From positions 248,001 through 312,000 of the forward strand of contig JAHCHE010000004.1 of the NCBI GenBank assembly GCA_026129905.1: 64,000 bases of DNA. The letters run 5' to 3'. This stretch comes from Bryobacteraceae bacterium. GTDB taxonomy: Bacteria > Acidobacteriota > Terriglobia > Bryobacterales > Bryobacteraceae. The first letter of the stretch is position 1. Every line of letters starts with the position of its first letter. The translations under genes were made by a program, and so were the position numbers. The notes under the pieces are model-generated. The model was not told where the DNA came from. It saw only the letters and a program-made list of their open reading frames with translations, and did not search any database. This document shows, piece after piece, positions 53,791-62,846 of the stretch.

Positions 53791-55536
53791 TCACCAGCCG
53801 ATCACGTAGCTGTCCGTCGCCGGCGCCGCTCCGCCCATCAACACCTTCGACTCGTCGTCGACCACGATCGCCTTAACGCTTCCGACGCCCATGGCCGAGT
53901 GGGTCCGCACAGGATGCCCGCGTTTGGCCAGTTCGTCCCGCACGTCGCGGGAAATCCGCTGGGAGACCGACAACCCCTTGCCGGGCCGGTGCGGGTGAAA
54001 CGACTGGTGGTAGGCGCCTGTGGAGAAATAGGGCTGCTCCAGGGCCTGCTGCACATTCATGCCGAATTCGACGTAATTCAAAAAGAACTGAAGCTGCGAT
54101 TGTCCTTGCGTGTCGCCTCCGGGGCTACCGAACACCATGCACGGCTTGCCGTCCTTCAACACGAGCACGGGATTCAAAGTTTGGCGCGGACGCTTTCGCG
54201 GGGCCAGCCCATTCGGGTGCGTGGCGTCCAGGCGGAAGCGCGCCAGTACATCGTTAATGAAGAAGCCGCCCCACTCGCCGTCCACGTACATCGCGCTGCC
54301 GAAATTCGAGGCCACCGAGGACGTGATCGTCACCATGTTGCGTTCCTTATCGACGGCGCTGATGTGCGTGGTGAAGTTCTCGATCCAGTCCGGGAATGCC
54401 GCCCGGCCGGTCAGTTCGACGTGACTGCCGGCTTCGCGCGCGTAGAGCGCTGTGACGCCGCTTTGAAGACCGGGAGGCGCGACGCCGTCGATGGCGCGAT
54501 CCTTGCGGATCAGCGCCCTCCGCCGCGCGGCGTACTCGTCGGACAACAGCCGGTCAATCGGGACATCCTTCACGAACCGCGGATCCCCGATGTAGGCGTC
54601 GCGATCCGCAAACGCCAGTTTCAGCGCCTCCACCACGTGATGGATGTAATCGGCCGAGTTGTGCCCCATTCCCTTCAGGTCAAACCCCTCCAAAATCTTC
54701 AGCGCCTCCAGCATCACCGGACTTTGCGTCGGCAGTCCGACCCCGTACACGTCGTAGCCGCGGTAGCGGACGTGAAGCGGCTGCGCCTCTTCTGCGGCGA
54801 ATTCGGCCAGGTCCGAGGTCTCCATGATTCCGCCGCTGCGGCCCAGGAAATCGACGATATTCTCCGCTACCGGACCTTTATAGAAACCTTCTTTTCCACG
54901 CTCCCCGATTCGGCGCAGCGTGCGGCCGAGATTCTTGCGGATCACCACGTCGCCCATCTTGACGGGTTCGCCGTTCCGGAACCACACGGCGGGGCCGGAA
55001 CGAAACTTCTGAAGACGCTCGACATTCAGGCGGAAGACGTTCTGAAGGTTCTCGCTGACGACAAAGCCGCGCTCGGCCAACTCGATCGCCGGAGCGAGCA
55101 CGCGCTCGCGCTTCAGCTTGCCGTACTTCTCCTGCGCCAGCAGCAGCGCGGCCGGTGCGCCCGGAACCACCGGGCTCAGCGGACCGTCGAGGTCCAATCC
55201 GCCTTTCTCCTGGTAGAATTTGACGGTCGCGCGGTTCGGCGCCCAGCCGCCGCCGTTGATGAAAAGGACTTCCCTGGTCTTGGCCCGGTAGATCAGGATG
55301 AAGGCGTCCCCGCCGATGCCGGACCGACTGGGCTCGACGACGGTGCTCGCGAAGCACGCGGCCGCGGCGGCGTCCACGGCGTTTCCCCCGTCGCGCAGCA
55401 TCCCGTAGCCGGCCATGGCGGTGAGGTAGTGGGCGGTGGCCACCATCCCGTCGAGGCCGAGGTAGACGGGCCGCCAGGTGGAAGTCTGGCCCGACAGCAG
55501 CGCGGCGGTTATCAGGCCCAGGGCGATCGTTTTCAT
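53791..55536 (-). CDS. ggt: Gamma-glutamyltransferase
   Basis: A 581-aa exported enzyme that cleaves gamma-glutamyl bonds (for example in glutathione). The ATG at 55536 starts the signal peptide MKTIALGLITAALLSGQ; the upstream extension in frame is not coding-like. Motifs: GGNAVDAAAAACFASTVVEP, SRSGIGGDAFILIY, the autocleavage site ENFTTHISAVDKERNMV with the nucleophile Thr at ~389, and VFGSPGGDTQGQSQLQFFLN. Length is normal. Confidence 0.95.
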   Translation of the reverse strand: MKTIALGLITAALLSGQTSTWRPVYLGLDGMVATAHYLTAMAGYGMLRDGGNAVDAAAAACFASTVVEPSRSGIGGDAFILIYRAKTREVLFINGGGWAPNRATVKFYQEKGGLDLDGPLSPVVPGAPAALLLAQEKYGKLKRERVLAPAIELAERGFVVSENLQNVFRLNVERLQKFRSGPAVWFRNGEPVKMGDVVIRKNLGRTLRRIGERGKEGFYKGPVAENIVDFLGRSGGIMETSDLAEFAAEEAQPLHVRYRGYDVYGVGLPTQSPVMLEALKILEGFDLKGMGHNSADYIHHVVEALKLAFADRDAYIGDPRFVKDVPIDRLLSDEYAARRRALIRKDRAIDGVAPPGLQSGVTALYAREAGSHVELTGRAAFPDWIENFTTHISAVDKERNMVTITSSVASNFGSAMYVDGEWGGFFINDVLARFRLDATHPNGLAPRKRPRQTLNPVLVLKDGKPCMVFGSPGGDTQGQSQLQFFLNYVEFGMNVQQALEQPYFSTGAYHQSFHPHRPGKGLSVSQRISRDVRDELAKRGHPVRTHSAMGVGSVKAIVVDDESKVLMGGAAPATDSYVIGW

Positions 55537-55632
55537 GTTGAACGATTGTACTGTGAGCGCCGGAGGCCGATGCGGAGCGCATGCAGAGCAGCCTGTGCCT
55601 GGCGGCTCGGACGTACGAGGTACTATCGGCAT

Positions 55633-55875
55633 ATGAACCGGAACTTGCGCGTGGTTTTCTCGAGGAAAGAGAGCGGGGGCGAGGAGTACGTCGAGGTTGC
55701 CCGCGGATCGTGGACGCTGGGACGGGAACCGGAATTAACCGGCGAGCCGATCCCTCCGGAAGTGCTCAAAGGCATCGAGAAACAGACGCCTGCCGCTTGC
55801 GCTCACCCGAAAGGCACAATCACGTACGCTCGAGCCGAGGTCCTGTACGCCATGGACTTCGAGGGCATCGAGTGA
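55633..55875 (+). CDS. Small hypothetical protein (80 aa)
   Basis: An 80-aa frame starting at the ATG at 55633 (MNRNLRVVFSRKESGGEEY). Charged, no signal or helix. It ends AEVLYAMDFEGIE. A similar ending (AGALYALNFETLE) occurs as a remnant after the amylase gene at ~57.5 kb. The long frame upstream is a shadow of the antisense gamma-glutamyltransferase gene. Function unknown. Confidence 0.5.
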   Translation: MNRNLRVVFSRKESGGEEYVEVARGSWTLGREPELTGEPIPPEVLKGIEKQTPAACAHPKGTITYARAEVLYAMDFEGIE

Positions 55876-56024
55876 CGGGGCGCGCCTTAGGGGCGCCGGC
55901 GCAGCTCCGCTTTCTCTGGCGCTCCTTTCTTGCGAAGAGGGGAGCGCAAGCGCGGCGGATGAGTGCTCGCGCGCTGTAACGAAGTCGTTTCCTCATCTCA
56001 CTCAGTGGCGGAACAGGAGGGAAG

Positions 56025-57461
56025 GTGACACAGGCTTCGAGATTCTTCCGATCGGCGTATTCACTTGCCCTTGCGCTGCTCTCCTTCGGCGCCGCGCCTC
56101 CGGCATCCGCAGAGGTCATCCTGCACGCTTTCGGGTGGAAATACGAAGATGTCGGGTTGAATGCTCAGGCTATCGCCGACGCGGGATATAAGGCAGTGCT
56201 CGTGTCTCCGCCGCTGAAGTCCGAGCGTTCCGCCGGATGTCCATGGTACAAGCACTACCAGCCGCAAGACTTCCGGGTGATTGACAACTGCGCCGGCAAT
56301 AAGCAGCAATTCGCGGCCATGGTGAAGGCGCTGAAGAGCAAAGGCGTTCGGGTCTACGCCGACATCGTGGTCAACCACATGGCGAACGAACGCAACAACG
56401 CCACCAGCTTTCCCGGCGATGAGATCCTGAGCGAGTACCGCTCAGACCCGGTCTACTGGAACAACCAGAAACTCTATGGCGACCTGGGCAACGGTCTGTT
56501 CAGCCCCCAGGACTTCCACGCCGAAGCCTGCATTCATGACTATTCCAACCCGGACAGCGTGATCAAGCATCGGATCTGTGGAACGGGCGGCGACAGGGGT
56601 CTTCCGGACCTCAAAGATACGATCCCCGATCAGAACTGGGTACTGGATCAGCGAAAACAGTATATCCGCGCGTTATTCGATCTCGGCGTCCGCGGTTTCC
56701 GCTTGGATGCAGCGAAGCACATGCCCGTTGGAGCCATTCGCTACTTTGTACCCGACGAGATCGCCAATAAATCCCATGTTTTCGCCGAAACAATCACATG
56801 GGGCGGAATCAATGACGGGGAATACAACCTCTATCTGAAGCCCTACCTGGAGAGCTTGCCTGTTTCCTTTAGCGCTTACGATTTCCCCTTGCTCAACGAG
56901 ATGAAGCGCGCCTTCGGCCCCGGCAGCCGGCTCTCCGACATCGCGAACCCCTATGCGACCGGCAACGCACTCGAACCCCGCCGGGCAATAACCGTCGTCG
57001 TTACCCACGATATCCCTTACAACAGTGGATTCCGCAGCCTGATCTTTGATCCGAAAGATGAAGAACTGGCATATGCCTACATCCTCGGCCGGGACGGCGG
57101 GGCACCAATGGTCTTCGATGATGGATCGAGCTGGAAGACCGACGGCGGGAGGTGGGTGGGAGCCTGGAAGAATGAGCGGCTTAAGAAGATGATCTTTTTC
57201 CACAATCGCATGCAGGGCAAGTGGATGGAGGTTCTCTTCGCCGATGATTGCGTCCTGCTGTGGCGGCGCGAGGAGGATGGCATCGCCGGGATTAACAAGT
57301 GCGGTTTCGCCAAGGACGTCACTGTCGACACCCGCGGCAAGTTCCGCTGGAACCGAACCTATCGCGACAGGTTGGACGCATCCAACACGGTCCGGATCTC
57401 AAGTGAAAGCTTCACCTTTAACCTTCCTGGTCGCGATGCCCGCCTGTGGTACGTGGAATAG
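56025..57461 (+). CDS. Alpha-amylase family (GH13) protein, exported
   Basis: A 478-aa glycoside hydrolase. The GTG at 56025 follows a strong AGGAGG site. Signal peptide: YSLALALLSFGAAPPASAEV. The (beta/alpha)8 barrel has region I VYADIVVNHM, region II VRGFRLDAAKHM (nucleophile D228), region III HVFAETITWG (acid/base E255) and region IV VVVTHDIPYNSG (H328-D329). A small beta C-terminal domain ends LWYVE. Its G+C looks lower than neighbours and codon use is less biased, so transfer is possible. The usual region IV Asn is Thr here. Alpha-glucan is the likely substrate. Confidence 0.93.
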   Translation: MTQASRFFRSAYSLALALLSFGAAPPASAEVILHAFGWKYEDVGLNAQAIADAGYKAVLVSPPLKSERSAGCPWYKHYQPQDFRVIDNCAGNKQQFAAMVKALKSKGVRVYADIVVNHMANERNNATSFPGDEILSEYRSDPVYWNNQKLYGDLGNGLFSPQDFHAEACIHDYSNPDSVIKHRICGTGGDRGLPDLKDTIPDQNWVLDQRKQYIRALFDLGVRGFRLDAAKHMPVGAIRYFVPDEIANKSHVFAETITWGGINDGEYNLYLKPYLESLPVSFSAYDFPLLNEMKRAFGPGSRLSDIANPYATGNALEPRRAITVVVTHDIPYNSGFRSLIFDPKDEELAYAYILGRDGGAPMVFDDGSSWKTDGGRWVGAWKNERLKKMIFFHNRMQGKWMEVLFADDCVLLWRREEDGIAGINKCGFAKDVTVDTRGKFRWNRTYRDRLDASNTVRISSESFTFNLPGRDARLWYVE

Positions 57462-57504
57462 GCAGCCGCCCGCCCACTCATCTAACGACGGATCAAAGAA
57501 GTGG

Positions 57505-57567
57505 TCCGGCCATGCTTGGGTGGCCGCTGGTGCGCTCTACGCCTTGAATTTTGAAACGCTGGAGTGA
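57505..57567 (+). pseudogene. Short remnant with C-terminal motif of the 80-aa family
   Basis: In frame to a stop at 57567, it reads WSGHAWVAAGALYALNFETL then E. Only this tail is recognisable and no start fits. It matches the end of the 80-aa protein at 55633 at 7 of 13 positions (A-x-x-L-Y-A-x-x-F-E-x-x-E), and both end at the stop. The similarity is short, so chance is possible. Confidence 0.3.
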
Positions 57568-57595
57568 TGCCGGGCCCGATTGCGCGTCGCGAAAG

Positions 57596-59752
57596 CTAAC
57601 CGGTGATCAGATAGGCGTCGTGAATATCAAACGGGGCGGCCTCGAATGTCACCCACCCCTCCCGCCACTCGAAAGCCACGGCCCGCCCGGCCGGAACTCC
57701 GGCAACGCTTGAGGGACGGGCTGGCGTCCTCGCGCGCACGCGCACGCCATGCACTCGGGCGCGCTCCTGGGACTGCGATGGTCCGCCCTCCCGCTTGTCC
57801 CCCGCGTAGTTCACCAGGTGGACGAACCGGTCTTGGCCCCGTTCGTTGAAGAACACCTCCACACTCGGCGGAGCTTTGTCGAGAACGATGGAGCGCGCCG
57901 TCGCCGGGTGAACGACGTCAAGCATCCAGAGCGCGAGTTTCCGCAACATCGCGGGACCGTGAGCATAGTACGCGGAAAAGAGCGGCGCCGCGCAGTAGAT
58001 CGCCCGCCCCTTCCCGTAGCGGTTCAGCGTGATTCCGGGGCCGGCCGGTTCCACCGCCGGCGCCTGCTTGGGACCCTCGCCCTCGACGAGCGGCGCAAGC
58101 GTCCGCGCCGTCGTGGTTTCCACTCGGGTGTAGCCGCCGGTCAACTGCACGTCCATGCGGGGAACGCCGAACGCCGCGATTCTTTCCGGGATGCGCAGGA
58201 ACGAACGCTCGCTCTTGCCGGCGCCGGCCAGTCGTATGCCGAGCACGTCGGCCAAAGCGAAATCCGCGAGTTCGTGGTTATTCACATCCCGGGAACTGGT
58301 CGCGTGCGTGGCGAATAGAGAGCCACCCTCGCGTACGAACTGGCGAATCGCGGCGATTTCCTTTTCATCGAGGATGCGCTGGTCCGGCAGGATCAGGGCT
58401 TTGTACTGCTCCAGCGTTTTCACCAGCACGTCGCTGTTCAGAATGGCAACCTGAACGTGCCCCTCCACGAGCGCCTTGTGAGCGCCGGTGACAGGATGGT
58501 ACGCGGGTGACGGTTTCCACTCCGGACTCAGAACCATGGGCGTCTTTGCGCCGATGGAATCGGCCGAGTGCAGAATTGCGACGTCCTTAACGGGCCGGCA
58601 GTCCTTCACGTAGGGCTCGAGCTCGCGTGTTCTCTGGTTGACCCTACTGTACAGTTCGTACACCTCGGGATCGGGGTTCCCGGACGGATAAGCGTCATCG
58701 CTGAGAAGTGAGCGGCCGCCCGCGGCCAGTTCGATGGCGACTTCTTCCCGGAAGGCGGCTTCTTCGCGCAAGGCATAGTCGCCCCACGTGTTGCCGCGGG
58801 TGTTGTGGAGACACCAGGCGCGGTCGCCGAGGCTCGACAGGTACCGCGCCTCGAGTGAAAAGTTCAGCGCGTAGACGCTCATGTTTGGCGGCGGCGGATC
58901 CCAGTTAATCAACTTCACGTAAGACGGCGGGTTGAGCGGCAAGCGGGTCAGCCAGGCCCAGTTCGTGACGATAACCACATCCGGTTTTTCGGCGCCGAGT
59001 TCGGCCTGTAGTTTGTCAATGTGGGCCAGCAGGCGGCGGTTGGCCCATTTCCGGTATGCAAAAGCGGCCGGGTGGTTGTCGGAATCGGGCATTTCGCCGC
59101 CGGCCTCGCGGGCGAACGACTCGCGGCAATACCGGCAATAGCAGTTCGCGGTGATGAACTGGTGCACGGCGATGTCGAAGAAGAATCCGTCCGGATCGTA
59201 CAGCGAGAGGATCTCCTTCGCCTGGGGGATTTGGACCTGGTCGACCCAAGGCGAGTTCAAACACATCTCGCCGCTCTCGCCGGAGGGTGTTGCGGTCGTC
59301 TGGGATGGATCGTGGACACAGAGCCATTCCGGGTGAGAGCGGTGATGCCGCCGGTCAAAGCCGGCTTTCATGTAAACCAGAGTTCGGATGCCGCGTTTCT
59401 TCAGCGCCTTCGTCATCTCCCCGGTGAAGTTGCGTTTCAACCCCGGGTGAACCACGCCGATCCTGGTCGGGTAATAGGAGTATCCACCGTGGCAGGCTCC
59501 GAAGTAACAGACCATCTGGAAGCCGGCAGTTTCAAACATCCGCGCCGCCGCTTCGGCGTCGAAGGAGGCGTAGACTTCGTCGCATTCGGAGAAGTGGGCA
59601 TCGATGTGCAAGTGTCGGTAAGCGCCGGCCGTCCAGTGCCCGCCGTCGGAAGCCGCGGCGGCGGCCGCTGGAAACAGGCCCGCTCCCGCCACGAGCGCCG
59701 CGCCTTTCACCACGTCGCGCCGGGGAATTGGTTGTGATGGTTTCGTCTCCAT
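57596..59752 (-). CDS. Tat-exported glycoside hydrolase-like protein with beta-galactosidase trimerisation-like domain
   Basis: A 718-aa protein with leader PIPRRDVVKGAALVAGAGLF. The N-terminal barrel-like part (residues ~45-340) has YRHLHIDAHFSECDEVYASF, YFGACHGGYSYYPTRIG, DPDGFFFDIAVHQF and a C-x-C-x-x-C-type segment ANCYCRYCRESFAREAGG, as in hypothetical glycosyl hydrolase families. Residues ~385-610 resemble the trimerisation domain of family 42 beta-galactosidases (VAILNSDVLVKTLEQYKALI, REGGSLFATHATSSRD, GKGRAIYCAAPLFSAYYAHG). The substrate cannot be read. It ends convergently to the amylase region. Confidence 0.7.
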   Translation of the reverse strand: METKPSQPIPRRDVVKGAALVAGAGLFPAAAAAASDGGHWTAGAYRHLHIDAHFSECDEVYASFDAEAAARMFETAGFQMVCYFGACHGGYSYYPTRIGVVHPGLKRNFTGEMTKALKKRGIRTLVYMKAGFDRRHHRSHPEWLCVHDPSQTTATPSGESGEMCLNSPWVDQVQIPQAKEILSLYDPDGFFFDIAVHQFITANCYCRYCRESFAREAGGEMPDSDNHPAAFAYRKWANRRLLAHIDKLQAELGAEKPDVVIVTNWAWLTRLPLNPPSYVKLINWDPPPPNMSVYALNFSLEARYLSSLGDRAWCLHNTRGNTWGDYALREEAAFREEVAIELAAGGRSLLSDDAYPSGNPDPEVYELYSRVNQRTRELEPYVKDCRPVKDVAILHSADSIGAKTPMVLSPEWKPSPAYHPVTGAHKALVEGHVQVAILNSDVLVKTLEQYKALILPDQRILDEKEIAAIRQFVREGGSLFATHATSSRDVNNHELADFALADVLGIRLAGAGKSERSFLRIPERIAAFGVPRMDVQLTGGYTRVETTTARTLAPLVEGEGPKQAPAVEPAGPGITLNRYGKGRAIYCAAPLFSAYYAHGPAMLRKLALWMLDVVHPATARSIVLDKAPPSVEVFFNERGQDRFVHLVNYAGDKREGGPSQSQERARVHGVRVRARTPARPSSVAGVPAGRAVAFEWREGWVTFEAAPFDIHDAYLITG

Positions 59753-59914
59753 GGTTCTTCACTGTAGCGCTTCGCGCCGGTACATCTGCCTGACGAATCC
59801 GCGCCGCGACATCCGCTTGGGCAGCCTTGATAGGACGGGACCGCGATGATTCGGCCTCGGCCTATCGACGTCTTACGGCGAGAATCGTCGCTGCGGACCT
59901 GATATTCTGAGCCG

Positions 59915-61375
59915 GTGAATCGCCGCCGTTTTCTTGCATCCGCCGTGGCCGCGCTTGCCGGGCCGCGGGCGACTCCGCAGTCTCAGCCGCCGAATATCCT
60001 GTTCCTCTCGGTTGACGACATGAACGACTGGGTCGGCTGTCTCGGCGGCTACCCCGGGGTCCGTACGCCGAACATCGACCGCCTGGCGCGTCGAGGCGTA
60101 CTGTTCCGCAACGCACACTGCGCGGCGCCGGTGTGCAATCCTTCGCGCACTGCGTTGCTGACGGGCTGGGCGCCGTCTCGCACCGGCATCTACGACAACG
60201 AACAATGGTGGCGTCCCGCGCTTGCGGACGCGGTCACCATTCCGCAGTACTTCCGCAAACACGGCTATAGCGCGTGCGGCGCGGGAAAAGTCTTCCATCA
60301 CGTCGCCGGATTCAACCCGCCCGACCAGTGGGACGACTTCCAGCTTCAGGAGTTTGACGATCCCTGGTACCGGCGCCCGGAGTGGTATCCGTGGGTGAAG
60401 AAGATTCCCAGTCCGCTGGGCCATCCGTTCAACGGTCTGGAGAACTTCCCGGGCGAGTTCGACTGGGGCGTGCTTCCTTACAAGGAGGAGCAGTACGGCG
60501 ATATGCGCGCAGTGGATTACGCGCGCCGGTTTCTCGCGCGCAAACAGGAAAAGCCGTTCTTCCTTGCAATCGGGTTGTGGCATCCACATATTCCGATGTT
60601 CGCGCCGCAGAGTTACTTCGACATGTACCCGGATCCGGCGATGCCGGAAACGCGCGAGGACGATCTCGACGACGTCCCGCCACTCGGAAAAGAGATGGCC
60701 GCTTTCCGCCGCAGCGAGCATGAGCGCATTCTGAAAGAAGGCAAGTGGAAGGACGCGGTGCGCGCCTACCTGGCGTCCATCAGCTTCGCCGACACGATGG
60801 TCGGCTACGTGTTGTCGGCGCTGGATGGGAGCGCGTACGCACGGAATACGGTGATCGTGTTTTGGAGCGATAACGGCTGGCACCTCGGCGAAAAGCAACA
60901 TTGGCACAAATCGACGCTGTGGCAGCGGTCGACCCACGTGCCGCTGATCCTGGCCGGCCCCGGCGTCCGGCAGCCAGGCGTGGATCGCAGCCAGCCCGTC
61001 AACCTGCTGGATCTCTATCCGACGCTGATCGATCTCTGTGGCATCCCGCGGCGGAGCGATCTCGATGGGGAGACCCTGCTGCCGCTGCTTCGGGACGCCG
61101 AGGCCGCGCGCAAGCCGACGGTGACAACGTACCTCGCGGGGAACCACGCCGTGCGCGACGAGCGCTGGCGCTATATCCGCTACCGGGACGGCGGCGAGGA
61201 GCTATATGACCTAATTGCGGATCCCAACGAGTACGCCAACGTGGCGTCGAACCCGCGGCGCCGCACCGTTAAAGAGCGGCTGGCGAAGTTCCTGCCTGCC
61301 TCGAGCGCGCCACCGAAGCCGCACCGTGAGGCGTATGACTTTGATTTCGCCACTCACCGTTGGAAGCTGAAGTGA
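59915..61375 (+). CDS. Sulfatase (Cys-type, iduronate-sulfatase-like), Tat-exported
   Basis: A 486-aa enzyme with a twin-arginine-type start MNRRRFLASAVAALAG (GTG start at 59915). Family motifs: NILFLSVDDMNDWVGCLGGY (metal-binding DD), the formylglycine signature VCNPSRTALLTGW with Cys74 in C-x-P-x-R, VFWSDNGWHLGEKQHWHK (metal-binding D-N), and LDLYPTLIDLCGIP. An anaerobic or FGE-type maturase would have to modify Cys74; none is in the window. It likely removes sulphate from a glycan. Confidence 0.95.
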   Translation: MNRRRFLASAVAALAGPRATPQSQPPNILFLSVDDMNDWVGCLGGYPGVRTPNIDRLARRGVLFRNAHCAAPVCNPSRTALLTGWAPSRTGIYDNEQWWRPALADAVTIPQYFRKHGYSACGAGKVFHHVAGFNPPDQWDDFQLQEFDDPWYRRPEWYPWVKKIPSPLGHPFNGLENFPGEFDWGVLPYKEEQYGDMRAVDYARRFLARKQEKPFFLAIGLWHPHIPMFAPQSYFDMYPDPAMPETREDDLDDVPPLGKEMAAFRRSEHERILKEGKWKDAVRAYLASISFADTMVGYVLSALDGSAYARNTVIVFWSDNGWHLGEKQHWHKSTLWQRSTHVPLILAGPGVRQPGVDRSQPVNLLDLYPTLIDLCGIPRRSDLDGETLLPLLRDAEAARKPTVTTYLAGNHAVRDERWRYIRYRDGGEELYDLIADPNEYANVASNPRRRTVKERLAKFLPASSAPPKPHREAYDFDFATHRWKLK

Positions 61376-61473
61376 CGTGCGGCGACGGCCACCCCGGCGA
61401 CAGCTTTGCCGCCGGACGCCTTCAGCCGTTCGAAGACCGAGGTCCGGGGGGCCGACGGCCGACAGTTGGGATC

Positions 61474-62409
61474 TCAGCGCTCGATCGGAATCGCGTCCGC
61501 AGTTTCGTCTGGTTTCCCCGTCGCGAACAACTCGATGCGATCCGGGTGAAGCCGAACCCTGCGGAAATGGCCGCGGCCGGTCGCGTAGCCTGGGGTGGCG
61601 ACGTGAAAAACTCTCGCGCTGGCGAACGGGAGCCGCTCGATGAAGTCGCTCGTATGAATGTGGCCGGTGAACAGCAGCGTGAGCTTCGTGCGTTCACCGA
61701 GGGCCTGCTCGATTTCGGCGAGCGCGGCTTCTTTGGGTGGGATGTGCGCACCCAGCACCAAAGGGTCGTTCGGATGCTGGCGGCACTGCGCCGCCAGCCA
61801 GTCCGCCTGCCCGCGTCCCAATCCGTACTCCGGCGGCCGTTGTGCAGGACCAGGCAGGTGCCCGTAGAAGCCGTTGTTCAGCATGATGAACCGCCAGTTG
61901 GTTCGGCCCACGTCGCGCTGAAAGGCGTAGTAGGCGCCGTCCCGAAAAGCCGGGACGTTCCGAATCCACGCGGCCTTCGCCTGCTCGACGTTGCTCTGAT
62001 CGGGCGCAAGCTGGCCGTTGCTGGTCGGACCGTAATGCTGCACGTCGTGATTGCCCAGACCGGGGTATATCGGCAGGGGGCTCTTGGCCATGATGCTCGC
62101 GAACGCCTCTACCTGCCCGGTAACCACCCCGCCGTCCGCCCCAAGGAACGAGTAGACGTCGATCAAGTCGCCGGTAATGAACGCAAACGCCGCTTTCCAC
62201 TCGCGCCGGAATGCGGCCAGGTCCGCCGGCAGCGCGGCTCGCGTGTGCGCGAAAATCGCACGCATCTGGAGCAGCTTCGGATGCACGCCCGTTGGATCGA
62301 TGACGTGCGTGTCGCTCAAATGGACGAAATCGAGAGACGGCTGGGCGGTGCGAGAGCGCGAAACGGCGCCCGCTCCGAGGCATAGTATCAGCGATCGGCG
62401 ACTGACCAG
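61474..62409 (-). CDS. Calcineurin-like metallophosphoesterase, probably exported
   Basis: Metal motifs: LSDTHVIDPTG, FITGDLIDVYS, YPGLGNHDVQHYGP, VLGAHIPPKE and LLFTGHIHTSDF. The frame has no ATG/GTG/TTG that keeps the first strand: a TTG at 62319 starts at SDTH and would lose the preceding LDFVH strand. Upstream codons read SRRSLILCLGAGAVSRSRTA then QPSLDFVHL, a signal-like leader. A CTG at 62409 is the nearest plausible start and is used here, with low certainty. The family assignment is sound; the start is not. Confidence 0.75.
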   Translation of the reverse strand: MVSRRSLILCLGAGAVSRSRTAQPSLDFVHLSDTHVIDPTGVHPKLLQMRAIFAHTRAALPADLAAFRREWKAAFAFITGDLIDVYSFLGADGGVVTGQVEAFASIMAKSPLPIYPGLGNHDVQHYGPTSNGQLAPDQSNVEQAKAAWIRNVPAFRDGAYYAFQRDVGRTNWRFIMLNNGFYGHLPGPAQRPPEYGLGRGQADWLAAQCRQHPNDPLVLGAHIPPKEAALAEIEQALGERTKLTLLFTGHIHTSDFIERLPFASARVFHVATPGYATGRGHFRRVRLHPDRIELFATGKPDETADAIPIER

Positions 62410-62466
62410 GTTCTGTCGTTTGACCCCAGTGTACTCCTCACCTGGCGACTTGGCGACGGGCCCCCC

Positions 62467-62607
62467 TCAGCTCCAATTGCTCCGATCCAGCCCCCGGTAC
62501 TGCACCGCCTCCGCCACGTGCTTGGCCGACACCGTCTCCGAACCGGCCAGGTCGGCGATCGTCCGCGCTACCTTCAGAATCCGATCTTTGACCGAACCGC
62601 CTACACG
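62467..62607 (-). pseudogene. 3' remnant of comM/yifB (Mg-chelatase-like AAA ATPase)
   Basis: The last 46 codons read [38 protein letters not shown], which is the conserved end of ComM/YifB proteins. Upstream in the same frame (to 62841) the sequence no longer matches and has none of the Walker motifs or the N-terminal domain. The gene is therefore a deletion remnant, not a small protein. A predicted 124-aa reading of the whole frame should not be trusted. Confidence 0.75.
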
Positions 62608-62846
62608 CACCAACCGGGGCGCCCCGGCGTCTGCGATGGGCTGCCTGTTGGGCTGGGCAAGTACTTCGAACCCTATGGACACGTCCGCGGGAGCTGTGAT
62701 CGTGGCCGTAGACCCACGAAGCGCATCTCCCGGAAGAGAGAAGCCGATCACCAGCGGACCGTCGCCCGAGCACATGCCCAAGAAGTTGAGCATCGCCGTT
62801 TTCAGCGCTATGATTACAGACCGGTAAAATCGGAGACCCAAGAAGA

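Noticed and set aside
53899-55632. Plus-strand frame upstream of the 80-aa protein
   Set aside because: Antisense to gamma-glutamyltransferase; only the part from 55633 is outside that gene.
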